A DNA stretch of 64,000 nucleotides, taken from positions 744,001 to 808,000 of the forward strand of contig CAJZBQ010000027.1 of assembly GCA_914767885.1 (NCBI GenBank), read 5' to 3'. Below the pieces are notes generated by a model. That model did no database searches and was not told where the DNA came from. It saw nothing but the letters and a program-made list of their open reading frames with translations. The DNA comes from Blepharisma stoltei (taxonomy: Eukaryota > Ciliophora > Heterotrichea > Heterotrichida > Blepharismidae). Position 1 is the stretch's first letter. Each line of letters opens with the position of its first letter. The translations under genes were made by a program, and so were the position numbers. This document shows, in pieces, positions 35,713 through 46,628 of this stretch.

Positions 35713-35957
35713 ATAAAGTTAATTGTATGGCAAGCTAATTTAATTAGAGCTAAAAATATTAATATTAGAGCCTTGAAGTATAAAAAAGCAGTTCATTTAG
35801 TTAAGATCTATTTCAGATGAAATTTTCCGTATATTATGCATATATTTTAATCCTATTTCATGGCAATGATTATTAAGCTTATCATAGAATCTTTTTGTCT
35901 CACTTTTTCTCTATTGAATTATTTATTCTCTTTTAATCTAATTATTACATCGCTATT

Positions 35958-37163
35958 ATGTCCAAAATAGTTGATCAAGAAGGATGGTCCTTGGAACTTG
36001 AAGCCAATAAAAGCACAAAAGAAATTTTTGAAGCTATTTTAGAAAGCAGAAATTTCGAAAACAACATATCGCTTTATGATATTGCAAAGCTTGGCCTCGT
36101 TTTAGAGAAATGATATCAGCTTTTGCCGTCAATCAGACCTTTTTATGCAGTCAAATGCAATCCTGATCCATTTGTTGTATCTAGAATGGTTTCTCTAGGC
36201 ATAGGCTTTGACTGTGCAAGCAAGCATGAGCTTGAGTTAGTTAAATCTTCAAATGCAAATATAGAAAATGACGTAATCTTTGCACAAACCATCAAATCAA
36301 ATCGAGACCTTGCAGCGATCTCAAATCTTAGTGTTAAATACGCAACCTTTGATTGTGTCGAAGAACTTCGAAAAATTGCAAACTTCGGACTTCCCAACCT
36401 AAAACTAGTCTTGAGAATATTTGAAATTGACGAAAAGGCTATTTTAAGCTTCAGACATAAGTTTGGAGCAATTAAAACTGATTGGGTGAATATATTTGAA
36501 GAAGCTGTAAAACTAGGCATTGATATTGCTGGGGTGAGCTTTAATGTTGGCTCAAGAGTTAAAGATACAAACGCTTATTTCAGAGCTATAAGAGCTGCTG
36601 ATGAAGTATGAAATCTAGGAGAACAATATGGGTTTAATATGCATCTTTTAGATATAGGAGGAGGCTTTACTTTTCAAAATTTTGAAAACGCAGCAGAAGA
36701 AATCAACAGAGGGATAAACCAGTATTTCTCAGAAAGAAAAGTGCAGATAATTTCAGAGCCAGGCATTTTTTTCGCAGAAACAATAGTTTCAAGCTGCTTT
36801 TCAATTGTTGGGAAAAGGTCAAGAATTATAAATGGGGAAAATAAAGTTGATTATTTTTTGTCAGATGGATTAATAGGGACTTTTTCAAGCTTAAGGTTTT
36901 ATTCAGATATTATTCCTAAACCAATATTGCTGGGAAGGAATAGAGGAGAAGGTCAAAAGGTGCTTTCAACATTATATGGGCCAACATGCAATGGACTGGA
37001 TAAAATTGTTGAATGCGAATTTGAAGATGCAGAGATCGGAGATATGGTAGCTTTCGAAAACATGGGAGCTTATAATCAAGCTTTAGCTACTGATTTTAAC
37101 GGAATTCCTATGGCTTCCAATACAAAGCTTTACATTTTTGAGCAAGATTCCGTTACAAATTAA
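35958..37163 (+). CDS. Ornithine/lysine decarboxylase-like protein, active site altered
   Basis: 401 residues, full length for fold-type III PLP decarboxylases. The PLP lysine is kept (PFYAVKCN) and the glycine loop DIGGGF is present. Several catalytic positions differ from ornithine decarboxylase. The His of SFHVGSG is Asn (SFNVGSR). The Arg of EPGRYY is Ile (EPGIFF). The Asp after the active Cys is Asn (GPTCNGLD). The protein may therefore be inactive and regulatory, as antizyme inhibitor is in animals, or have a changed substrate. TGA is Trp at EKWYQL and EVWNLG. A broken duplicate lies just upstream. Confidence 0.8.
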
Positions 37164-37457
37164 TTTATTTAATAAACTTATATACATATTTATCAATCTT
37201 AATATTCTATACTAGCATTTTCTCTATAAACTTCTTTAGGTTTAGGTATAGAAATTAATTTTTATATCCGAAGGCTTAAACCTTTACAATTACGTGAAAA
37301 TCAATAAATCTAAATATTTCGTTGAAAATTAACCTATTTCTCTTTGAGTATCATCACTTAAAAGACATTTTTTAAAGTTGGAGAGTATTAATTCACCATA
37401 TCAATTATTTCAAACTTAACCTGCAAAAGTAGCAAATTCTATTAATTTTGTGAACTA

Positions 37458-38180
37458 ATGGTACAATGGTATCCTCTATTCAGCATCAGATTCCTTCTCT
37501 GCCAATGTATCATTGGTGCAATCGGCTATTCCATTTATTATCATGATAAATACTTGTAATTTTAAGTCAGATGCGACTTGATTTTTGTATGCTGGACTTA
37601 CTCCCTGCTTGCTCTCTGTCTACAAGCACACGTCATTATATCATGCACCAAGAATAAAGCCTCATGCGCCTCTGTCTATTTAGCAGCTTTTCATATTCCT
37701 GTTATATATCTTGACTTCATAGGTGGAGCAATTTATTTTGTTATTAGTGGCCTTCCTTCATGCTACCACGACCAAGGGCAGCTGGCAATAATCGGAGCAT
37801 TTATCTTATTTGTGGCTTTTAATTGTCTCAATTTATTGGCCTCATCCTGCATAATGCTGTCTCATGTATCAATTATTTAGAGAAGAAGGCAATTGAGAAG
37901 ACGAGAAAATGAAAATTTAAGCTATTTATTGGATGCGAACCAGCAGGATATTGGAATTAATAGAGGAAATATACAGGAGCCAAATAATATACATTGGATG
38001 AAGGAGCTTAAAGTAACTAGGGCCATGCTAAATATGCCCTGCACTATTTGTTTGGAAAATTTTATACAGAGTGAAAAATTTGTGGAGCTGCCTTGTCTGC
38101 ATGCTTTTCACCCCAAGTGTATCATGAGGTGGCATATGGTAGATCATAGCTGCCCAATGTGCCGACAAAGATTAGATTAA
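37458..38180 (+). CDS. Membrane RING-H2 E3 ubiquitin ligase
   Basis: 230 residues with two 15-nt introns (37556-37570, 37866-37880). Three or four hydrophobic segments lie in the first 130 residues. A basic turn (RRRQLRRRENEN) follows, and then the RING-H2: CTICLENF, then CLHAFHPKC, then CPMCRQ. Architecture matches membrane-bound ligases that ubiquitinate proteins at the ER or endosomes. The second intron contains an in-frame TAG, so splicing is required to reach the RING. Confidence 0.85.
37556..37570 (+). other. 15-nt intron in RING gene
   Basis: GTAATTTTAAGTCAG; removal joins HDKYL to CDLIFVC. Confidence 0.85.
37866..37880 (+). other. 15-nt intron in RING gene
   Basis: GTATCAATTATTTAG; removal joins CIMLSH to RRRQLRR. 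Confidence 0.9.
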
Positions 38181-38229
38181 TATAATTTATATTTTTATTT
38201 TAAAATAATTTTTTAATAGAAAATGCATA

Positions 38230-40326
38230 TTAATTAGACAGTTTTCTTAGTCTTGTTTTTGATCTTGTTTGGACAGAAAAATTAATCTGGTTATTGCAGC
38301 TGTCGCAGTATCATTCTTTTTTAGGAGCCTTTTTTAAACCAATGCAAGAAAAATGGACTACTTTAGGACAGGCTTCACATTGGATTAGTCTTCCTCCATT
38401 TTCGCAGAAAAAGCAAACTTTCTCATGCTCAAATTTTTCAAGATTTTCTGGTTCTTTTGATTTTTCTTCGTCTTTAGGTATTTTTGTGTCTGTTTCATAG
38501 GCCATGCTTTCTTGTTTCTTTTCAATATAACTATTTAATATCGTAGAATAAATTTCTATATCAAGAGTCAGCTGCCCTAAAGTTGTAATTGATTGTGTTA
38601 AATTTTCCCAAAAACTGTGGTAATCACCTAAGTCCTGCCATATTCTGATAGAGACTTTGCGATATTTATGCTTTTCTTCCTCCTGGTTTTGGGTTGAAAC
38701 TGAAAGCCTTAGTGGGTTTGAGGATTTTTGAGAATGCTCAAGCATGAGAATTGCTAAATCTTGAGGGGTTTGGGATTGGGTGACTTCTTTTCTTCAGTCT
38801 TCTAATCTTTCATTGCTATCTCATTGTTTTTGCCCCTTCTTGAGGAAGCTTGAAAATTTTTTATCTAAGTCAAGCATTATTTGTTTCAGGTCTTCTAAGC
38901 CTAGACTTCTGCCTTCAAATATAGAGCATTCATTAATATAGAAAGCCCCAGTTTCATTTTCTGAAGTAATTAATTTGGTTTTTACAGTTTTTAAGCCTTC
39001 AATCAATTTTGATTCTTTCAATCCTCTTATTCAAAGAGCTGCGATTAGGCTATCGATTTGACTTTGGTTAGTGTAAACATACCATGGATTCGCATTATTT
39101 AATGAATCTGTACTTTCGCCTTGCTTTTTGTATGGTTTGACATATATCCGAGACGCATCAAATTCAAAAAAATAATATTCGTTCAAATCGCTGTCAGTGC
39201 CAATTGGACTGGTTCGAATATGGATTTTTTCAATTTTTTGATTAATGCTTTCAAATTGCTTGTGGAGTTTTTGTATTTTTTCTGATGATTTTCTTATTCC
39301 TGCATCTTTTATTTCACAGTTTTGGCATTCTATATCTCTTATCTGAGTCATAATCAGCCCTTTTTCTCTGATTAAATCTGTCTTTAGTTCAATTCTTTTG
39401 GACAATTCTTCATGGATTTCTCTAAAATCAAATACAGAATTTAATAAAAATATTAAAATCCCAACCTTTTCTTCAAAGCTATAATCAAAATAGCAATTTT
39501 CAATAGGAAATTCTTCACTTTTTTGCAGTATATTTTCAATAATAGTATCCTCAGAATAATCTTTGAATAATGGAAGTCTCATAACTTCATTAACTAAGGT
39601 CAACCATGAATAAGGAAGAATTTTATTGGCATCAAAAACCTCTCGAAGTTGGGATATGGAATATAAAAATCCAGTATCTATATTTAAGGTTTCGTTAGAG
39701 TTTTCTTTTTCTAATATATGACTTATTAGTAGCTTTATAATGGACAGATGTAATTCTTTGATAAGATTGGTTTCTTCATTAGCTCTTAAACTCTCATATA
39801 GCTGTTCTATAGAAAATGGGGTCATTTTAAAAATTTCTTGAAAAGTAAATACACTATCACAAATGAACAGCAAATCTTCTATTTTTTCTGTTTCAAATTT
39901 AAGCTTTTCTGGACTAGGTAGTTCTTCATTCCTTATTTCTTCTAAAGTTTTGGCGTGTTCAGGCAATCTGCCATTATTATTTTTCGTACTGACGTTTTGA
40001 GAGTTTAATCCATTATTTGAATCTTCAATGTATTGGGTTTGAAAAAAAGATACACAAAATGAGCAGTAAAGAGTACTGTATGACAAACTCGGATTGTAAA
40101 AACTGGCACAAATTGGATGATATGAGTTTGAACAATTTTGACATATCAGAAAAGCTTCTGGTCCGTGACACACGGCACATCGAAAATCATTTAATGAATT
40201 CATGGGAATAAAACTAAGAGGTATTAGGGCAGTATTTTGTGTGAATCTGCCATTATTTTTTTCTTGGCTGCCCTCGATACTTTCATAGTTCGAGTTAAGA
40301 TGATCAGTCATTCCTCTCGCTATCAT
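38230..40326 (-). CDS. DDT/WHIM/PHD chromatin-remodelling subunit (ACF1/BAZ-like)
   Basis: 698 residues, uninterrupted. An N-terminal PHD-like finger (CAVCHGPEAFLICQNC, then HPIC, then CSFC) is followed at about 150-215 by a DDT domain (LLFICDSVFTFQEIF). A WHIM region has IRTSPIGTDSDLNEYYFF, compare R-x-x-x-G-x-D-R-x-x-x-x-Y-W-F-F, and ISWI-type ATPases bind here. A C-terminal PHD finger (CFFCENGGRLIQCEACPKVV, then WYCDSC) completes it. Such subunits direct nucleosome spacing and read histone H3 tails. TGA encodes Trp five or so times, including the PHD Trp (KKEWYCDSC). Start is the ATG at 40326; an upstream exon cannot be excluded. Confidence 0.8.
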
Positions 40327-40661
40327 ACTTTTATTGTTGCGTTTATTACGGAATAAAAATGGATCAAATTTAAATTTAAACCAGTGACTAGCCTCTGCTA
40401 TAGTTTATTATTTCTCAATAAAAATTTTTATTGTTTTCAGACAAAATTCTATAATACCAATTATATTTATATAATAAAATCTCTGCATTTTTTTGTCTTA
40501 TAATTATACAATATATAAATAAAATTATCGATATCGAATTTCTATGTTTTTAAATTTATTTATGTTAATTCCTCACAATATATCAAGGATATATCGAACG
40601 AATTGCTATAGAGCTTAGTTTTAAAGAAAATAATTAAAATTAGCCTCTACAAGAATCAATA
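40327..40661. other. Intergenic, AT-rich
   Basis: 335 bp between a gene start and a gene end on the minus strand. No feature seen; presumably the promoter of the PHD gene. Confidence 0.5.
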
Positions 40662-41132
40662 TTAATCATACTCATCCACATCTTCAGTCATCTTAATTTC
40701 TCTCTCTTCTGCTTGACTATTTTGCTGGGCTGATGCTAAAAGCTTTTCTTGTTCTTCGATGAGCTCATCATGAGATTTTCCTGATTTCTGAAGCTTAAGC
40801 TGCAAACTTGGCTTATTCTAAGTTAATTTTACTGATTTCATGTCTTCATATGCAGCGATTTCTTTCTCAAGCTCTTCTTTATTGATAGGGAAGTGCATTG
40901 ACTCAAGCGCGGCAAAAACATTATCTGGCACAATTGTTTTCTTTCCTTTTGCTACGCAGTCAGAATAGGATTTTGAGACAAGCTCATGGATAAACGCTAA
41001 ATTATTCTTACTTAGTGCAACCCCTCCTATTGCGTCGGATATCTCAACAGAACTGTTTCTTAAAGATGGGCTGGTGTATTTTTTCACTAGCGCCTTAACA
41101 GATGAGCGTGGCAAAACTATCTCTGATTCCAT
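40662..41132 (-). CDS. NC2-beta / Dr1 histone-fold transcription regulator
   Basis: 151 residues with one 15-nt intron (40818-40832). It has a histone fold of the NF-YB/Dr1 class: LPRSSVKALVKKYT, then LAFIHELVSKSYSDC, then KKTIVPDNVFAALESMHF. After the intron the tail reads SHDELIEEQEKLLASAQQ, which resembles the Gln/Glu helix of Dr1 more than POLE3. With NC2-alpha, Dr1 binds TBP on DNA and blocks or tunes polymerase II initiation. Alternative: POLE3/Dpb4 of DNA polymerase epsilon. Confidence 0.75.
40818..40832 (-). other. 15-nt intron in NC2-beta gene
   Basis: On the minus strand GTAAAATTAACTTAG; removal joins EDMKS to NKPSLQLK and adds the C-terminal helix. Confidence 0.85.
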
Positions 41133-41502
41133 ATACTTTTATAAAAAGTTAATCAACACAAAATTTGGTTATTAATTTCTTGGGGTTTGAGCTGAATTAG
41201 CATCTCATAATAATTCATATATATGACACTTCTAAATCCATTATGAGATATAATAATTTTCATATAAATAATGCTAAAAATAAGTATTTTAGGAGTCTTG
41301 AATATTTCTTGCTTTGAACTTGTGGCAGATTAGATAAGAAATAATCCAGATATACTTATAATTAATATATCTTGAATAAGAGATTAATTATAGTAAAAGA
41401 TTGATAGATTCTTCAATAAACAATCAACCCTTTAAAAGATCAAAAACTAATTTTGCAACAAAATCTAAGCATTATCATTTAATTTGATTATTCATAGATA
41501 AA
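41133..41502. other. Intergenic, AT-rich
   Basis: 370 bp without a recognisable gene or repeat; includes the NC2-beta promoter side. Confidence 0.5.
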
Positions 41503-41527
41503 TTACTGAGCCTGCCTCTCAATTCTC

Positions 41528-41725
41528 TTAAGAGCTCTTTCCATGATAAATTCCTCTTCTTATTTCAATATCCCTTTGTCTTTGTTGTTCTTCTAGTTCT
41601 CTTTGATGGGCTTCAATCATATCAGTATATTGATTTTTATCAAGCCCTATCACTTCTACCAATACTTCTCCTCAGAATTTAGTCTCATCCCACAATCAAT
41701 TACCAAAATTTTTGACCGACTCCAT
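41528..41725 (-). CDS. Small charged protein, hypothetical
   Basis: A frame of 65 residues from ATG 41725 (MESVKNFGN) with TGA as Trp twice, including a Trp-rich start (NWLWDETKFW). It ends in a Gln/Arg/Glu helix (HQRELEEQQRQRDIE). The last ~25 bp also read well in another frame (MERALKRIERQAQ, stopping at 41503), so a small intron or frame change near 41560 is possible. No family recognised. It is too long without a stop to dismiss. Confidence 0.4.
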
Positions 41726-41802
41726 TTCCAATTAAATCCAAATTTTATTAATTTAAAAATTTTTTATTCTAATTGAATTCGCAATAAAATAAATTAATAA
41801 TA

Positions 41803-44800
41803 TTAGTACCTTATGTTTTCATCTCTTTTTCTTTTTCCATCATTACTATTTCTGCTCATTGAGCTTAGCGGCCTGCTAGCATTACAATTTTTAAGTCTCA
41901 AAGGAAGAGGAGAGGATTCATGTGTTGCAGAGCTTGATGGTGTGCTGTATTCTGTGCCTTTATCATCATATTTCTCCTTTGAAAACTCTTCATATGAGGA
42001 ATTTTCCATAAAGCTCGGTATAAATGACCGATTTAAAGTTATTGGAGGTTTAGCTCTTATATTGCTTGAAGGTCTTGGCTTAGTAGGTCTCTCTGATCTA
42101 TATTTCTCGATTTCTCTTATAAGTGATTCTTTTCTTTTTTCAAGCCTCTCAATCAGATCTTGTGACTCATTCTTTTGCTGGAGAAAAATGTCCCTTTCTA
42201 AAGCCCACTTTGCTTTTTCCTTTTCATGTTCTAAAAATATCTGACTTTTTTGATGGTCACTTTCCTTTACTTTTTGTTCAAGTTCAACAAATTTATTTTT
42301 AAAATTTTCTTTTTCGTTTTTAATAAAATCTGCTAATTCTTTGATTTTTTTGTCTTTTTGCTTTATAAAAACTTCAAATTCTGATTTTAATTTTTGCTCA
42401 TTTTCTATTAGTTCATTGATTTTTTTTTCATAATTTTCGTTTTGGTAATAATTATTTTTCTTTGAGCCTAATTCATCTTTGGCAGCTTGAAGCTCTCTAT
42501 CTAGTAGGCTTATTTTGTTATTTAATTCGTTTATAGTAGCAAGATTAGTTTCTTGGATTTCTTTAATTTGGTTGCTATATCTGCTTTCTACTGAAGCAAT
42601 AAGCGACGCTGTAGCAGTTTCTATTTTGTCTTTTTCATGCATTTCTCGTTTTTGGAGCTGCTCTAATGCTATATCAAACTTTTTCTGGTGGTCAGCTAGG
42701 TCGTTTCTAGCTTGATCCCTTTGAGAAAGCAAAAAGTTAAATTTGTTCTCCCATAGAATTTTGTCTCTTTCTGCTAAAATTTGCAGTTCATTTACCTTAT
42801 GTTCCAGCTCAGTAGATCTTGCTCTTAGTGCATCACAATCATTTAAAACTGATGATTTATCTTTAAAAACTATTCCTCCTCTTAACGCTAATTGCTCTTG
42901 AAGATCTTTAATTTCTGAGCTCAGTCTATTTTCAATTTCATCTTTTTTGTTATTAACATGAGCTAAATTTTCTTCTAATAAAGCTTTTTCTTTTTCCAAA
43001 ATATTTACTTGACGAATATGTTTCATTTCTAGTTCTTTGGTTGCTTTACGTTTTTCCTCTAGTTTTTTTTCTGCATATTCTTTTTCTAAGCTGAGTTTCT
43101 CAACCATTTCTGACAGTTCTTGTCCATTTTCAGTTTTCCATGATTTGATTGAATCATTATATGCTGGATTATATTAAATTTAATAATTGAAAATAATGGT
43201 TTATTTATTAGGTTTTTTGCATTTAATTTACCGCTATTTTAATTCAAAAAATATATTTAACGGAGTTTTCCTGAAGCGATTTTTCAAGATCTGCTATTTT
43301 TTTAGCTTGGAATTCAATATGCTGATTTGCTAGAGCTATCTCTCGCTTATAGTCGCTTTTCTTTTTATTTACTTCATCAGCAAGCTTATGATTTGCTTTT
43401 TTGGCAGATTCGATTCTTTCAATATATGAAACTCTTTCTTTATTAAATTGCTCTTTTAGCTCATCAAGCTCTCTATCTAAATTTTTAATTTTTGATTCAT
43501 TTTGTTCAGTTTTGAAAATAAAATTTGCAATTTCTCGATCTTTGAATGCAGCTTCGTTACTTAATTTTTCAATTTTTTCTGAAAGCAGGACTCTTTCATT
43601 GTTGAAAGATTGTAACTGGCTTTCAGAAGCTTGAGTATGTGAGTTTTGGATTAACGATAGCTGCTCTTTAGTGTTTTGCAGATAATTTTCAAGATTTTCT
43701 ATTTTTTGAGAATATAAAGCAATTTTGTTGTTATGCTGCTGGGTCTCTTGAGCAAGATATACATTAAAATGGCGTGGTGAGTCAACCTCCACTCTTAGCA
43801 CTTATAGCTAGCAGGCTCATTGGGAAAGCTGAGGACTTTGTAGAAGAGATGACAGCGTTCGGAAAATGTGTATCTGGCCAGGTTTTTAGAGGTTTGTGGA
43901 GCAAAATACCGGGCTTAGCAGACTGTATGCTTACATTCTGGTCAAGGTTTTACCTCGTGGGAAGATGGTTCGCTGAAGTTGAGAAGGGATGCCCAGCAAG
44001 GCTAAAGGCTGTCGCTTGGCCAATCGGGCAAATCCCTAGCGCGATACAAGGTGTTGGGTCCTGAGCTCCAGGTTCAAAAAAGCTAAAGGTTGTCGCTTGG
44101 CCAATCGAGCAAGTCCATAGCGCAATACGAGGCGTTGTTTCCTGAGCTTCGGGTACAATTTTTGTCAACAGCTGATCAGAATATTCGATTCGAATTTTCT
44201 GAAAGAGCAAGCCCGTTAGCATACAGCATGATGGCCTAGAGTTTCTGACTCTCGGGTAGCGAGTGCAAGCCCCATCTGTGAGAAGCAACACAGTCGAAAG
44301 TTGTGTCCAGACTTCAAACAAGTTGCGGAGCATTATACGGAGGCGAGTAGTGCCTGCATGCCTGCATAAGTAATTTAAGTTTAAGAGTCTCTCTTGAGCA
44401 CTAGCTTCTTGCATCTCTCTAAGCTCTTCATGAAGAGAATTGATTTCTTCTTCATACCTTTCCTGCTCCTCTCTAAGTCTATTTTCATATTCTTCACAAG
44501 CCAATGCATATTTTTTATCATATCTTTCTTTTTCATATTTAGTTCGTTGCTCAATAGCCTGCTTTTCATTGGTCATTAATTGTTTAATTTGATTAAGAAC
44601 TTGATCATTATCTCTTTTCAAAGAGTCTACTTCTTTTCCATGGTTGGCATTCAATTCTTCGATTCTGAGCTCAAGGTCCTTAATTCTCTTTTTCAATCTT
44701 GCCTCATTATCCTCATTTGCAGAATTTTCAGCATAATTTTTATTTTTTTCTTGAAGCTGGATTTTCTCTTGTTTTACATTTTCTATGATATTTAATAGCT

Positions 44801-46123
44801 CATTTTGCTTTATAGTAGCTTCATTAAGAAGAGAATTATACTGAGTTTCAGCTAGTTCTTTACCTTGTTTAAGTCCTTTAATGTTTTCATTTAAATTTTT
44901 GATAAGGTCTTCGTATTTTGATTCTGTTTCTTTTATTTGGTCTGTGTGGGATGATTTTAGTTTTTCTATTTCAAATAGCAGATCTTCTTCTTTAGGGGAA
45001 AGACTAACTTGTCCAATGGTATAAAGCATGCTTTCATGCGATTTTCTTTCGTCTTCTAAATTATTTTTTGTCTCTAGCAGGTCTTGCTCTAAAAATTCTA
45101 TTTTCTGCTGAAGAATTGCAATTTCTTTTTGGCTTTGAGATTGAGAATTCAATGCAAATGTATCTTTTTCCCTTAGATTTCCTTCTGTTTCATGGAGTTT
45201 TTCACGCAAGTGCTGAATTTCTAACTCAGCTGATTGTTGAAGATTTTTTAATTCCTGCTTATAAAAAATTTCTTTTTTATCAAATTTTGTTTTCAAAAGC
45301 TGGGTTTCTTCTTTTGTTTCTTTTATAATATTAGATAGCTGTTCTTCATTTCTATTCAGAAGGATTTTGAACTTTTCAATTTCTGTATCTTTTTCAAAGA
45401 TAATTCTTTCAAGCTCGTTGAATTTTTCTGTTTCTTGGAGGACTTGAGCTTGAAGATCTGCTATATAATTTTCATGTTTGGCATTAATATCTTTGACAGC
45501 TTGTGTATACATTTGTTTTTGTGTTTTTACTTCATTAGAAATCTTTTTCTCCCTTATTAGGCCTTCTTCCAAAGAAGCCTCTAGGAAAGAAATTTTTTGT
45601 TCTAGTAAAGCAATTTCTTGTGATTTTTCAGCTTTTAAATGAAATATCTCGTCTTCGAATTCTTTATATTTAATTATAATGAATTAAAATAACCGCTACA
45701 TAAATTCTGTGATATCACATTTATTGCAAAAATTATAATTTTTTCTTCTAATGATAAATCCTTATTTTCTTTTTCAGGTGGCTGACTCTGGTATTTATCA
45801 TTTATTTTTTCATTTCTTTCAGTGGTGCTTTGAGAGGTTTCAATCCAGGATTCCAAGAGTTCCTCTTCATCAATTTTTGAATTTTCGTTTTTTTCTGTAA
45901 TGGCTATTTGCAGACTTTCTGTCTTTTCTTCACAAGCTGGGTTATTTATGGCTTCATTTTCAGCTTCTGAATTTTCGTCAATTAATTCATTTTGGCTTTC
46001 AACATCATTTTCTCATTTTTCTGAAGAATACTCTGATGATGAATAGTTTTCTTTCGTCTCGGTTGCTTCTTCGTCTGAAGATTCTTCGCTGTAGATGTCT
46101 ATTGTTTCTTGTATATCTCCCAT
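41803..46123 (-). CDS. Giant coiled-coil protein
   Basis: About 1188 residues after removal of three inserts (45672-45730, about 43758-44372, 43172-43253). An acidic Ser/Glu N-terminus (MGDIQETIDIYSEESSDEE) is followed by an almost unbroken coiled coil (for example ELRIEELNANHGKEVDSLKR), then a Ser/Arg/Pro-rich basic tail ending KRKRDENIRY. No motor or globular domain. Proteins of this shape are centrosome, basal-body or golgin-type scaffolds. Basal-body function is plausible in a heavily ciliated cell but cannot be shown here. All three junctions keep the heptad frame. Confidence 0.75.
43172..43253 (-). other. Short IES, 82 bp
   Basis: Bounded by TA at 43172 and 43254. On the minus strand both ends begin TATATT reading inward. 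The segment contains a TGA, a TAA and no coiled coil. Removal joins QENSVKY to NPAYNDSIKSW in frame. Confidence 0.7.
43758..44372 (-). mobile_element. GC-richer insert, about 615 bp, with 81-bp tandem repeat (IES)
   Basis: It interrupts the coiled coil between ERLLNL and YLAQETQQ. TA-to-TA removal of 613 or 616 bp keeps the frame (both possible). Inside, an 81-bp unit is repeated, at about 44001 and 44082 (TGTCGCTTGGCCAATCG, GCGTTGTTTCCTGAGC and GTGTTGGGTCCTGAGC variants). On the plus strand TGGCCTAGAG (44232) and GAGTGCAAGCCCC (44261) look like tRNA A and B boxes, though 29 bp apart. No poly(A) or target duplication is visible. It may be another retroposon type. Confidence 0.6.
45672..45730 (-). 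other. Short IES, 59 bp, with 9-bp flanking repeat
   Basis: AATTATAAT occurs at 45672-45680 and 45731-45739. Removing one repeat and the intervening bases deletes a TAA and joins LEEKIII to KYKEFEDEIF in frame with the coiled coil. TA lies inside the repeat. Confidence 0.75.
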
Positions 46124-46628
46124 TTTAATTTAAATTATGAATAAGGATAAGGTGATAAAATATTTAAAAGTAGCGCCTTCATTTTTTTATCATTTCATAT
46201 TATTTTGTAGGTGGCTTCCTAAAATTGAAGGCAATTTTTTTTGAAAATCAATTAAATTTAATATATTCCATACTATTTTGTGTGAATTTTCTTAAATGAT
46301 CTTAAAGTAAGCTTTATTTACTAAAAATCTAAATTTATTAAGGTTCTCTTTGATTTTAAAAGCTGTTTATTATATATTTTTGATTATATCAATATTTAGG
46401 TTTCCGTTTATTTATGAGAAAAGTGTATTAAAGCTGCAATTGATTAAATAAATATAAATTTAAGATTATGTTTATTTCTGGCAATGCTAATATGGCTTTA
46501 GCCTTAAGTGATTATTCTGATTAAGAATCTGCAAAATCTAAAATAGCTTTTAAATATCAACAACCTAATATATTCTATGTAATTATTCACCACTTCAAAA
46601 TTCAGATAAATGAAAATTATTCTTTAAA
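46124..46628. other. Intergenic between divergent genes
   Basis: 505 bp, very AT-rich; no gene, repeat or RNA recognised. It must contain both promoters. Confidence 0.5.

Noticed and set aside
44232..44275. A tRNA gene suggested by A/B-box-like stretches
   Set aside because: No acceptor stem or anticodon arm can be folded and the box spacing (29 bp) is too short for a functional tRNA.
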